A stretch of DNA of 64,000 nt, taken from contig OZ026605.1 of assembly GCA_964020085.1 (NCBI GenBank), forward strand, positions 114,701-178,700, in the 5' to 3' direction. Positions within the stretch are counted from its first letter, which is position 1, and each line of letters begins with the position of its first letter. A model generated the notes under the pieces. It saw only the letters and a list, made by a program, of their open reading frames with translations, was not told where the DNA came from and searched no databases. This document shows, piece after piece, positions 34,891-46,236 of this stretch. The DNA is from Micromussa lordhowensis. Its lineage: Eukaryota > Cnidaria > Anthozoa > Scleractinia > Lobophylliidae. Both the position numbers and the translations under genes were made by a program.

Positions 34891-37800
34891 ATGAGAAACG
34901 TTAATTTTAATCTCACTACTACTAATCTCCAAGCTACGCCGAATTTATCAAATACGCCGCTTTGTAGTATGTTTGCCGGATTCGATTTGTTTGCTCACTG
35001 ATCAGAATGTAGTAAGAAACCTCTTTGGGAACGCGATAACCAAAACTTTGAGTGAAGTTTTCACTATTAGAATTATATTGGCTTTCGATCAGATTACTGT
35101 AACCTCAATCTAAGAGCCAACGTTTAACACAAATTTCATTATGTTTTTGTGTTTATACCAAAAGGACTCTTTTGTTAGCCAAGTCAACATCCGGCATGAA
35201 ATAATCTGACCGATATACGAGGAAAGTGTAGTTTTAATTGCGCCAAGTCTGATTTCGTGTTAATATTTGTGATGTAGATTTCCTTCTCTACGATATATGT
35301 TTAACTTCTAAGAGAGAGAATCTTCCGCTATTGAGTAAATAACTGCCCCGCGGCTTTAACTTTGTTTGTTGATAAGGATAATTAATAAGGTTGAGCAACT
35401 CTGCCACATTGTAAAGGTAAATTTTTAACAGAGAGCAATAGAAAGCAACGGGATTTAAGGTGTAATTGCTTTTTTTTCTGTGGTGTAATAACAATTTGAA
35501 TTTAGGTTTAATCTCGTTCAATCGTCATGACCATTTGTTCAGTATCAGATGAAAGTTACAACCGCTAGCACAAATAAGTACAGACATTTGTTAGTTTTAT
35601 CTATTTTTTATCTACTTTTTATTATTTTTTCCTTAAGTATTTACGCATGCACACGCTTAAAACCTGTGTGTTATTCTGCCTCTTTTTTCAACCTTTGAGC
35701 ACACTTAAGATCCTGCCACATGTCTTCTATAAGAATACTGTGAACAAAAAAACACTCCTTGAAAGTCATAAATAGATGATCGTCACAAGTGATACAAAAG
35801 GTTTCATTTCCTTAAGTCCTGAGGATTTGCCGGAGTGATTTTAATCCTACAGGAACCCTCAAAAAGTCTTTAAATCGCTGATGCATCTTACTTTCGCAAT
35901 TTTTTAAGCATAGCTGAATTACTGACACTACGCGTTTTCATCTTTTTAAGTGCTGCTGTTTTCTGTCAAAGATGTACTCCCACATTCTGTAGCCTTATTT
36001 AGCCCATAGCACGCGCTTTTAGTCTTGGCAACCTCTTGAATTCGAGAGTTTCTAACGGATTCTGAGTTTGTTAGTTGCAGCTGTTGTAATGTTTAGCGCA
36101 TATTTACATTCTGTTCAGTGGACAAGTGATTTTGTTTTTCTTGGAACTAACGAAAAACGAAAATTTGTAAACAACTGAGAATCTAGCGATGAAGTAATTT
36201 ATACATTAATTTGTAGCTTGAGAAAAGTTGGCGCTGGCGATCATTTAAATACCAGTCATGTTTAAGTTTATAGACCCTTTGCACGATCTGACGACTGTAG
36301 AACGTTTGTGTCAGTGTTTCATACCGTTGCGGTACGCCTTCCTCCATCCGAAAATACGCCCGCGAAAACAGACTAAGTAACTGAAACAAAATCTGTAATG
36401 ATTTTTATCAGATTTGATTTGATTTATTGACGAAGTGGTCAATGATACCATATTCTGGTTATTGAAATTGGAAGAAATAAAACAGAGGTATAAACTGGAA
36501 TTGTAAACTGTTTTCTAAATTTGTTTTTTAATTTACTTTTTAACCGTAAACTGTTGATTCGCGTTGCATACAGCTTGCTTCATATGCGAGAACTTCGAGT
36601 TCAGTTGGGGTTAGCCTGTTTCTGATGTTCACCTATTAATTATTAACTTTAAATTATAATTGCAAATTTTCATTCAATCTTCATTATTCCCGGTTCATTC
36701 AATTCCAATAACTCCTCATCGTTTAATATCTCCATAAACATCTTAAAAAGAGTATTAAACATTCTTGCTTCTTAAAATCAGAAAATATTTGCAAAACAAG
36801 GAATCTTTTCCATTCCTGTATTTAGCCATTCGCAGAATTATTAATGACAGAAAAACACACACGCTCCGTACAAAGTGAGGTATTTCGCGTTGAAAATTAA
36901 GGTGAGAGTTCTGCGTCATAGTGACTACGGTCCTGAGATGAAATATACTTAACAAGTTTAGTTTGGTGCTGAAAAAGTTAGACTGGAATATATCATCTCA
37001 TATTCTGTTTTAAGGTTGCACAAACTTTGAAGTTTTGTTTCAAATCTCTAGCTGATTTAATTTGATATTAATTTTTTTAATATCTAAATACTTTTTCATT
37101 TTAAAGCCTTTTATATATTTTTTTTTTATCATCTCAAGATCTTTAACGCTTAGAATACCTTCTTCTGTACAAACACGAAAGAAATAATAGAAAAATAGTG
37201 CACAAATAAGTCAAAACTAACATTTTACCATAATTCTCCTGGAAGAAAGATCCAAGACTGAAAACCGTGAAACACCACAATCCAATTTCCCTTTTTTTAA
37301 CCAGCATGCCGTGTTATTCGGAATGAAATAATGAAATGCGTGAGAACCAAAAAGTGAAACGTTAAATAGAAATTGAACTGCGTAGAAATTGGAATGCGTT
37401 GTTCACTCCGAGCCAGTTGGAATCTGTCCATTTTTAATTTACCAACAAGGTCTGGTTGTTAGTTCACCTCCGTTTTGAGCAACACACAATACGACATTAC
37501 TAAGTCATTTTTCGCCCGATATCGCCAAAATTAGAAGCTTTTGAAAATTTTGGTTTCCTTTGATATTCATTTCAGGGTACAAAAAAACATGTAACCCAGT
37601 ATGGCTTCTGGAAATTCATCCTCGATGATTAAAAATGGATGTTAATTTCAATGAAACGAGATGATAATTTAAAGCCAAGATTCAAAGAGAATTGTTAGCG
37701 AAATTATCTTTATTTTACTTATACCAAACCAAAGTTTGCTCTGTTTAATTTTGCTATTTAAGTGAAATAAGAAGACAAGCCAATTTGAATAAAGTCTTGG

Positions 37801-38032
37801 CTTACATTATTGGCTATTTGATCAATAGCGGCTTAAATGCATTGAATTAATCAAGAGTTTGCTATCCCTAGTTAGAGTTGCGCGCTAAACAAATAAGCAC
37901 AGTCCCACAAAATGAAGCAGACCACCTGTTTATGCCAGTAGCAGCGCAACAGTAGAAACTTATCTCGATTGTCACCATAGATACAACGGCCAAGAGCTGT
38001 ACTGATTTTTCATTTTCGTGGTTCGAACTCAA
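34891..38032. other. intergenic spacer, nothing recognised
   Basis: About 3.1 kb of AT-rich DNA with homopolymer runs. Short open frames (for example 36183-36389, minus) show no family motif. I see no repeat family from elsewhere in the window. Confidence 0.5.
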
Positions 38033-39127
38033 ATGATGGCTTCAGAATCTTCTAATCAACAGCTTCCCGAAGATAGCATCGACGAATATCATTGCAGCAG
38101 ACTGTTAGACGAGGCATTTCTAGTCGTTTACGTGGCTCTGGGACTTGCTATTTTCGTTGGAAATACGTTTTGCTGTGCAGTGTTCCTGGCTACTCCCAAG
38201 CTTCGAAGATGTTACATGAACATATTTTTGGTCAGCCATGGATTTGCTGATATCTTGGTCGCCACCTTGGTCGTTCCAGGGCATTGTACGTTCTGCACAA
38301 GCTGCTCCAAGGATTTCATTTTGCAGCGTATCGTAGATGAAGGAACTTGCCGATTCTTAGACGCCGTGAAGGACTACGTTTGGTTAGCGTCCGTCCTTAG
38401 TCTGCTTGGGATCACATATGACAGATATTTAGCAGTCATTCAGCCTCTTCTTTATCAGTGTAAAATGACCCCGCGCACGTTCGTTAGTTGTTTGTTGATA
38501 ATTTGGTTATTACCCGTTCCTTTTTCCTTCATAAAACCTATATTGAACGCTGCAAATTCGGATTTTCTTAAAGATGGCTCTCGCAGTGAATCTATCTTTG
38601 ACATGGTCGTGGTATCAACACTAATAATTTTACCAATGGCGGTTTTGTTTATTGTGAATATCATGATTACAAAAGCCATAAGGAATCAACATCGAAAAGT
38701 ACAGTGCGAGAGACGTCACAGCCAAGGCAGCGGCATGAAACCGAAAGAAGGGCGCCGGAAAACAATTGTCTGCTTAGTTGTTGTATTAATATTTCTAGTT
38801 TGTTGGTTTCCTCGGTGCTTGCTTAATTTTTTGTTTTTATTTGAAATGCTCCATGCCCAAGGCCTGCTCCTTCTCGAGAAGATCTCTTTGGTTTTTCTGT
38901 TTATCCAATCATCCGCCAACCCTTTCTTGTATTCTTTCTATAGAAGAGACTTTCGTCAGGCTGCTAGGAGCTTACTTCGACAATGGTTTCCTTTTAGCTT
39001 TCCGCGCCGATCGATTGAAGTTGGACCTCGTTGTAATACAGAAGCATCTACTGCAAAAGTTGTACGTGAGTTTTCAAATCGCGACACTAGACGTCACCCA
39101 AATGATATTAAGCTTCAGGAAATTTGA
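38033..39127 (+). CDS. class A GPCR, cluster subfamily member 6 (divergent)
   Basis: A 364-residue intronless receptor. The first ATG in frame is at 38033 (MMASESSNQQ); the frame upstream starts without ATG. Marks are GN in TM1, FADI in TM2, DRY at 130-132, CWFPR in TM6 and NPFLY followed by SFYRRDFRQA. Signature residues are C21, C88 and C91 (FCTSC), C106 and K113-D114, with no loop-2 cysteine. It departs from the others in two ways: loop 1 is longer (about 14 residues between C91 and C106), and the loop-2 motif RNxW is replaced by KPIL. The C-tail is long (about 70 residues), with Arg-rich and Ser/Thr segments. No N-glycosylation site is seen in the N-terminus. Ligand unknown; probably an older branch of the family. 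Confidence 0.9.
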   Translation: MMASESSNQQLPEDSIDEYHCSRLLDEAFLVVYVALGLAIFVGNTFCCAVFLATPKLRRCYMNIFLVSHGFADILVATLVVPGHCTFCTSCSKDFILQRIVDEGTCRFLDAVKDYVWLASVLSLLGITYDRYLAVIQPLLYQCKMTPRTFVSCLLIIWLLPVPFSFIKPILNAANSDFLKDGSRSESIFDMVVVSTLIILPMAVLFIVNIMITKAIRNQHRKVQCERRHSQGSGMKPKEGRRKTIVCLVVVLIFLVCWFPRCLLNFLFLFEMLHAQGLLLLEKISLVFLFIQSSANPFLYSFYRRDFRQAARSLLRQWFPFSFPRRSIEVGPRCNTEASTAKVVREFSNRDTRRHPNDIKLQEI

Positions 39128-40227
39128 GGGTTTCACAGCACAAGGATTTGCTCGTTTCAGGTTTAAGTTAAGAGCCTTTCAAATTAACTTCAGCAAAAAC
39201 ATTGACATTTTTACAAAAGTTAAACTAATCGTCAGGAAAATGCAGTGTATTCTTGTATCTACAAATTCTTCATTTAGTTGTGTAATTCTTGCTTTTTGAA
39301 AAATCATTTTCTTATCCGGTAAATTGAATGCTACTACAGCTAAAACAACATTGAAAAACCTTGCTGAGTGCGAATTCACAAGAAAATATTATACATTCAT
39401 ACATTTTTTGTTTCCTTTGGAAAACAAAATATTGCACTATTTGAATTGCTTTCTCACGTTACGTTCATTTAAGCAGAAGACCAAAATTAAGAATTTTAGT
39501 TCGATGTATAATTCCGTTTTAACATTTACACTCAATCGTTATCAGTTACGCTCGATTCCCAAAAGCAATTTATGCGTGAAATATTATAAATAACAAGTCA
39601 TTTCTGTGAATACTGACTTTCTAACGGTCGTAATTAACTTCAAGGATAATTTTGCTCATTTTTACATTAACGTGTTTGTTGTACCAGCTGTTATGAAATG
39701 ACTAGTGATTTGAATAAAACGTAAAACGGCGCGGTGTATAAACGGATCCCGTAAGAAAGTGGAGAAGGATAGTTTTGCTCGTAGATTTGCACAGAGTGAA
39801 AAGTTAATCACACAGAGAGCATTGTTTGTAACGCTCAATTTAATTGAAATCGGGGAGGTTATATATCAAGTGGTTTGGTGAAACATGACTCTAAATATAA
39901 TGACATGTGATTGACAGCTTTGCATATATTTCATTTGTCCTTCTCTAAAAGACCCGTTGAAACCTTGATGTTTTCAGGGATTTGATAACACCAAGGCAGG
40001 TAGAAATCTGTCAGGAGCCTATCAGTAGCTTCTGTTGTTCAAGAGGGCCATCATCGCGCCCAACAAATTGATCGGTAGTCAGCGTCGCAGAAGGAACATA
40101 ATCATAGAATGTCATTCACCCTCACATTTCACCCTCACAACCAATAGAAATAATAACGCAATAAAATCCATCATTCTAAAGAAACTTTAAATTACTTCAA
40201 AATGATCCCGATACTAGTAGAATCTTT

Positions 40228-40739
40228 TCGCAACCTCAATTAATTCCACTCAAAAGCGACAAAAACATAGGTAACTTTTTAGTCAGAAGTGCATTCCAAA
40301 CAACTGATCAACCCGAAACTTTTAAATGCGCACGCTCACGGTGCAAAACATGTCCTTTCATTCGCAACGTTGAGAAATATCGGACCCTAAGCGATCCACC
40401 AAGATCTCTGATCATTTCACCTGTACATCATGCAGCCAATATCATCTACTGCATAACTTGCGCTCTTTGCAAAAAGTATACATCGGCGAAACAGGGAGAC
40501 GACTAGGCCACCGATTCCGAGAACACCTTCGCGACGTAGAGAAAGACGACAAAAACGCATCTAAACAGGTCGCAAGACACTTTAATCTCCTCAATCATTC
40601 TAAGCAACATATGGCAGTCTGCGGGCTTTCTCTACATCAAGGACAACACGGAAAGCCACAAAACTCTAGAACAAAGTGTATTTTTCAAATCAGCACTCTT
40701 AATCCTCACGGTATCGACGAACGCTTTTCATTCAACTAA
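40228..40739 (+). mobile_element. Penelope-like retroelement fragment (GIY-YIG end), frameshifted
   Basis: Three reading frames together give the C-terminal part of a Penelope-like protein: a linker with NIGNFLVRSAFQT and the Cys motif FKCARSRCKTCPFI; then, shifted, KISDHFTCTSC; then CITCALCKK; and finally, shifted again, a GIY-YIG endonuclease core with VYIGETGRRLGHRFREHL and HFNLLNHS, ending at a stop at 40737-40739. GIY-YIG endonucleases joined to a reverse transcriptase are characteristic of Penelope-like elements. The frameshifts and the lack of an upstream reverse transcriptase show that it is a dead, 5'-truncated copy. Confidence 0.8.
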
Positions 40740-40796
40740 TTTATTCTGTTGTTTTTCACGTTACCATGCACCAACCAATAGCGTAGCTCCATCTTT

Positions 40797-40797
40797 C

Positions 40798-40848
<51 letters not shown>

Positions 40849-40878
40849 TAATAATAATAATAATGATAATAATAATTA
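40797..40878 (+). repeat. AAT/TAA microsatellite
   Basis: More than 20 repeats of TAA with a few interruptions (TAACAATAA, TAATGATAA). It immediately follows the Penelope-like fragment and may have grown from its 3' tail. Confidence 0.9.
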
Positions 40879-41353
40879 TGTACTTAATATAGCGGGGTTG
40901 AAGGGTGGTAATGGGTCTCCGTTGGGTTCACTGGGGCCACCAGGTGTCCCCTTTAAATGCCGGGAAATGCCCACCGTCTTAAATAGGCTCTGCCACCAAG
41001 TCGGCTGTTGCACATCCTCATTGTAACCCTGGTAATGCAGTTCCACACTGCAGCTGAGCAACAACGGCAAAAGGCGAGCATCTGGCGCCTTTAAATAACG
41101 AGATATCAGTGGCTAAGGGAAGGACAACCCTGACAGAAAAACCCTGGTCCTCCAGGTTGGGGGTTGAGCAGTAGGCTAACCCCCTACTCTCATAAAACTT
41201 TCATGGTTACAGAAACGTCTACAGAAATTCGTATCACTCAACCAGTCTTGGGCGAAAGAGGGGCAACCCCAAACGGGATTGAAATGACGCAGTGCAGCCA
41301 AACCCACACTGTGGACGCTGCAAGGCCGAACCGACTACTCACACCCAAGACTA

Positions 41354-41575
41354 TGGATTGGCCACACGCTAAGAAAACCACACAACAGCGTAACTAAACA
41401 GGCACTTTTCTGGAACCCCCAAGGAAAGAGAAATCGTGGGAGGCCGAAAAACAACTGGAGAAGATCAGCCGAACAAGAACTGCGGCAAATAGGTCTACGA
41501 TGGACCCAAATTGATCACCAAGCCCAGGACAGAGAACAGTGGAAGAAAACTGTAAACGAGCTATGCTCCACATAG
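41354..41575 (+). mobile_element. LINE reverse-transcriptase ORF C-terminal tail
   Basis: A 73-codon open stretch without ATG ends in TAG (41573-41575). It reads WIGHTLRKPHN, then TKQALFWNPQGKRNRGRPKN, then NWRRSAEQELRQIG and DREQWKKTVNELCS. W-x-G-H-x-L-R, the NPQG-x-R-x-R-G-R-P basic block and the final W/ELC block are the typical C-terminus of non-LTR retrotransposon ORF2 proteins in marine invertebrates. The element is 5'-truncated. GC-richer sequence at 40900-41250 probably belongs to the same or a neighbouring element. Confidence 0.75.
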
Positions 41576-41877
41576 GAGCTAAGGCTATATATATACTTAA
41601 TATAGCGCCTTTTAACATGAAAATGATCAAAAGCGCTTTACATGAGTAAATATAATACACAACTGACCAGCCCCGAATGTCGCTGCTAAGAATTACTTGT
41701 TGTAAGCTAAATTAAAGAGGTATGTCTTAAGTTTCTCCTTAAAAATGATGAACGATGTTATATCCCTAATATTTGCAGGAAGGCTGTTCCACAGTGTGGG
41801 AGCAGCAACATGAAAAGAGCGAGCTCCCAATTTGGAAAGTATATAAACCACACACAACTCATAATTCCTCGATTCGC

Positions 41878-42190
41878 TCCGGCGATGGGCTAACGCTCGA
41901 AACGTCAGCTTTCAATTTTTTTTATGGTGGCCAATTCACATAGACGTATTCGGCTAACGTGTTTACCTCCTTGTTTCCACCCAATTCAGATCACGTGATG
42001 ATTCATTTGGGAGGTTACAATTGTGCAATTTGCTACGCGTAACTGCTTGCAAGAGGGTACGTGCAAACAGAACAATTGTAACCTCCCAAATGAATCATCA
42101 CGTGATCTGAATTGGGTGGCAACAAGGATGTAAACACGTTAGCCGAATACGTCTATTATCAACTCAGTTGATAAAACCAAATTATCAGTT
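41878..42190. mobile_element. probable Penelope-type terminal sequence split by a fold-back element
   Basis: CGATGGGCTAACGCTCGAAACGTCAGC at 41883-41909 and TATCAACTCAGTTGATAAAACC at 42157-42178 resemble, from memory, one continuous terminal region of cnidarian Penelope-like repeats. The 217-bp fold-back element sits between them. This is a recollection, not a search result. Confidence 0.45.
41940..42156. repeat. fold-back element, two 85-bp arms
   Basis: Arm 41940-42024 is the reverse complement of 42072-42156 with only two visible mismatches, around a 47-bp centre. The arm starts ATAGACGTATTCGGCTAACG and contains CAGATCACGTGATGATTC. No coding capacity. The near-identity of the arms suggests a young insertion or recent gene conversion. 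Confidence 0.85.
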
Positions 42191-45100
42191 TATCTGTCGA
42201 CGCCGATAAACGGATCGTGACCATAAAAGAAAAATCTTTCTCTGATTATTCCGAAAATTAACAAAACATTTTCACTGATAATCATGAAAGAAACGCAAGA
42301 TTTTCCTCCGTTAAAATATAAACGTTTTGTTTTCTTGGGTTGGGCAGGACTGAGAAATAAAATTCTGCAGGGAATTTGTTACAATCTTCCAGCATCAGGC
42401 ACGTAAAATGGTCGAGCACTCCTGTGACGAAATGCACGAGGGCGAGGCTGGCTATCTAACCTCGTTTTCATGCAACTCGTGCTAACTGCACGGCTGTTTA
42501 TTGGAAGGGAATCTACAATAAGTTGACACGTGATAGTTACGCTGATGATAGATTAGGTCATAACATTGCTAATTGAAAGTAGCCTCATCGATGTTATGAC
42601 GAAGTTTATCTTCCTATCTTTAAAAATTTTATCATCTTCCCTTAAACTTCCTGTTGTCCTATGACTTTCTCTTTGGTGCATTTTACCGTAAACACACCAT
42701 TTTTTCCATTCAAAGGTTTTTACGCTGTAATGCTTCCCGACAATTGTCACGGAAATACTAAGAGTAGCCCCGTCATCTTGGAAGCTTGAGAAATCTGGGT
42801 TTCTCTATAAGTTATGGGTGACTCGGGCTTTTCTATTTTATCCCTTTCCGATAACTCAACTACGTTCTGTGCTGTCACAGTTTGATTATGCGCATACGTA
42901 CTAGTGGTTCAAGGACGCTTTCTGAACATGCGTAGATGCACTGTGACTATATAACGCCCACTTACCTTCTCGATTTCTTGGTACTTTATATCAAAAGGAT
43001 CGCGAGCTTGTTCCCTAACTAAGAAAACGCCTGGAAGATGCTCCGGGTCGCGATCGAGCAATACTAGCCATAACTTTTTTTTTTACAATATATTTTCGTT
43101 TGTTATGACTTTTTATCGAGGAAAATGGGCTATCAAGACCATTTCACTTAGTGCGTTTCCAAGTAACTTTGATAGCTTCTTAAAAAATGTGATTTCATAA
43201 ATTTATCATTTGTAATTATTTTTAACATTAATTTTAGTGTTCATTTTTTTTTTAATCCTTTTTCTCGGTCACTGAATCGGCAGATATGATTTCATTATTG
43301 TTTTTTTAAGTCTCGGTAACTAAGCTTTCTATCTGTCCTTTAATTTGGACTATATAATACCAAGTTTTAAGTATTACAAATAAAAACCCTGAAAGACCCC
43401 ACAAAAAAGTTGTTAGACATCCACACGCTGCCAGGCTATTTGTTTATTTCAAGTGCCAGTAAAGGCAAATGTAAATTTTCAAAGGCACATTCTGTGAGTA
43501 GGGATTGATGGAGATTTATGATGTCGGCGGCGAGAGTTGATGTGGCATCCCACTGAGTATGAATTTACTAATATTTTAATCAGTTTGTTTGTTTTCAGCT
43601 TCATTTTTGGACATCGTAAAAACAACTGTGACTTGCCCATTTCAAGCTATATCGGTGCTGTCATGAGCTCACTTAAATTTCTCGGAAAGTGTAATTACTG
43701 CAGAAAGAAATGAATCGCTTTCGGTCGCAGAATCGTTAGTTTTAATGAAAATGGTGATGTTATCAGTTTCAGTATCAAAGAGAATGGGTCAACAGAAAAC
43801 ACGAATCGAAACAAAACGTTATTTTTTTTTATTACAAACTGATTTTCAATGAATTTAGTCGATCTCAATCGTTAATACAAACCGCTACCGCTGTAAAAAG
43901 CTTTTTTTGTTGTTTTCACAGAAGCTATAACCTTGCAAGCTCAGTGAAGAACATTTGCTCCCGTGGGTCCCACTCGCTTAAAATAGGCGGCGGTGAATCA
44001 TTATTAATACTAGCGGAGAAGGTCGCGATCTAAAAATAATTATTTGGTCCCCGTGGTAATTAATATCTACTAGTCAGATGGTTGCAAAACATCGTTACGT
44101 GGTAATGAAAGTTTTTCCAGATGGCGAGTCTCATCTCGTTCATCATTGTTGTTTTCATAAGTTTGCAGATTTATCAGTATGAAGATGAGTCGCATCTTCA
44201 ATACGTTTATTGTTAGGGCCGCGAGATTAAGTCGCATGCGAAACTGGTTTTCAGGGAAACCGTAATGATATTCCATCAACCTCACAGTGAGATTAATCTT
44301 ACTTTGCATTTGGCTTGATACGAGGGATTTGTAAGTGGATCGAAGACTTTTCGATATGGTGTGAAACGGCGCTCTATTAATTAAACAACGGACTGCTAAA
44401 AGCGCTATCCTGTGAGGCCATATGGAGGACAAATTTTCCTATCTATGCATTAAGTTTACACGGTTTGATTACGTTTACCCACGAGAAAACGGCCTGTGTA
44501 AAGATCATCGTGGGCGTGAATCAAGAATATAGTGGGAAAAGGTGGAAAAATATTTTGAGAAACCTCGGTAAACCACATTGCACACTTTATCACCAGTGGT
44601 TCGAGGAAACTGATCGAATCGTGATTGCTTTGTGTTTATAAATGAGCTGAAAAACCATAACAGGTTTCTCAGCAGGATGTTCAATTAGGGCACCAGTAGA
44701 AGCCATATAAATGAAGTGACAAATGTGTCGAGCTGTCCTTGTCTTCTTGAAGATCAAGACAATTTTGACATTAGTTTTTGGACAGGTGGAACCAAACAGA
44801 AAGTGAATAAACGAGCTGACCGGTTTACACGAGAAACAGGTCGATCAATTATTCGAATGAACAGACGTAACCTCAGCAGATATCGCCGTGAACACCCGAT
44901 CATTCAAAGACGGCTATAACTGTGTTTGCAAGGAAAACAGCCTTCCAGGAAGCCTAACAGTTGTTTTATCTCGACTCATCGACCAAAACAGCCAAGTTCC
45001 CCATCGCTATCTACAAAGGCCAGTTGGTTTTGGTGTGTCAAAATTGACAACAACGACAAAAAAACAAACGTGCACGCGAGCTCGATAGGAACGAAACAAT

Positions 45101-45231
45101 TTCTTTATTTAAGGCAACAAACAGATCTAAATAGGTTAACAATCAAAGACTATACCGAAGGGAAAAGGAACTTAGAAGAAAAAGTTAAACAAAGGAAAGA
45201 AAACTGTTAAACACAGTGTGGAAGTCGAAAC

Positions 45232-46236
45232 ATGGCTGTGAATGAAAGCGCGGAACCAAACAGATCCGCCCATCCGGAAGATCTTCTTTCGTTGTACATG
45301 AAGTTTGAACTGACCGAGGGAATCTGTCTCTCTATCATGTCCTTATTAACGGTATCCGCCAACATTTTACTTCTGATAGCAGTATGGAAAGATCCCGAGA
45401 AAAGCTTCCGATCGCCAACCACTTATTTCTTAATTGGACTTGGAATAACAGATCTTCTCACCGGCGCAACAACTGAGCCATTTTTCGCACTTTACTACAT
45501 CATGCGTTTTCTACGTGGAGGTAAAAACATTCCCGCGTCTATTTCTCGTCTCTACGAAGTGGGACAATCAATTTCCACCGTGACCATAAGCTCCTCGTAT
45601 CTGATAATTCTCGGTTTATCCATGTCGCAATATATTGCCATTAAGTGGCCTCATAAGTACAAAGTTTTAATCACAAGAAATCGCGTGATTGTCAGCGTTC
45701 TGCTTAGCTGGCTGTACTTCATATGTTTCACTCTGGTTCTCACGTTTTCACCGAACATTGATACAGTTTTGTTTCTGAAGGTAGACCTGGCATTGCATCC
45801 CGTTTTAATTTCATCCGTCCTGTTTATAACCTTGACTGTACTGTACAGGGTTTTTATGAGGCAAGTACAACAGAGAAAATCTTTCCGAGAGTCCAAGAAA
45901 AAACTACAGGGCGGCGCTAAGAGAAGCCGAGCGGATAACCTTCAACGTCAGTTTACTATTGTGACGTTTTACTTGGCAGCGATTCTTCTCATATCTGCTT
46001 TACCTCACATCGCTGTACAGTTTGTATGGCTGTACGCCGATCTTTCCACGGAAGGAATTTATTACATCTTTATGGCTCTGAGAATCCGAGATCTAATGTT
46101 GTTCCTGAAGGTGGCGTTAGACGCTTTCATTTACGCTTGGCGATTGCCAGCTTATCGGCAAGCGTTGAAAAAGTCATTGAAATGTTCAAAGACCACAAGA
46201 AAACCACAGTCGGAAGAGGAAGAAATACAGTTGTGA
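45232..46236 (+). CDS. divergent class A-like GPCR with SQY instead of DRY
   Basis: A 334-residue, intronless seven-helix protein with an ATG start at 45232. The N-terminus has one glycosylation site (NES). TMs lie at about 31-52, 62-92, 108-135, 150-173, 187-208, 240-268 and 277-303. The class A skeleton is visible: N44 in TM1, D74 (GITD) in TM2, W160 in TM4. However, key positions are changed: DRY is SQY (132-134), CWxP is reduced to ALP, and NPxxY is DAFIY (297-301). Both extracellular disulfide cysteines are missing. It is therefore not a member of the surrounding subfamily and shares none of its cysteine or Lys-Asp signature. Such receptors form their own expanded groups in cnidarians (recollection). 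Possible constitutive, atypical or non-G-protein signalling is inference. A poly(A) signal AATAAA lies at 46368-46373. The C-tail ends with an acidic EEEEIQL. Confidence 0.88.
   Translation: MAVNESAEPNRSAHPEDLLSLYMKFELTEGICLSIMSLLTVSANILLLIAVWKDPEKSFRSPTTYFLIGLGITDLLTGATTEPFFALYYIMRFLRGGKNIPASISRLYEVGQSISTVTISSSYLIILGLSMSQYIAIKWPHKYKVLITRNRVIVSVLLSWLYFICFTLVLTFSPNIDTVLFLKVDLALHPVLISSVLFITLTVLYRVFMRQVQQRKSFRESKKKLQGGAKRSRADNLQRQFTIVTFYLAAILLISALPHIAVQFVWLYADLSTEGIYYIFMALRIRDLMLFLKVALDAFIYAWRLPAYRQALKKSLKCSKTTRKPQSEEEEIQL

Larger units (their letters stand above)
39128..45231. other. spacer with the window's main transposon island
   Basis: About 6.1 kb without a supported host gene. From 39.7 to 42.2 kb it holds a Penelope-like fragment, an AAT microsatellite, a LINE tail and a fold-back element, each listed separately. 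The part 42.2-45.2 kb shows only AT-rich DNA; a 120-codon frame at 44070-44432 (minus) has no recognisable motif. Confidence 0.55.

Noticed and set aside
40797..40878. CRISPR-like or regulatory array
   Set aside because: A simple TAA microsatellite without spacers, in a eukaryotic context.
44070..44432. 120-codon frame, minus strand
   Set aside because: No domain, signal or repeat recognised and no splice context; within the length expected by chance in this much DNA.
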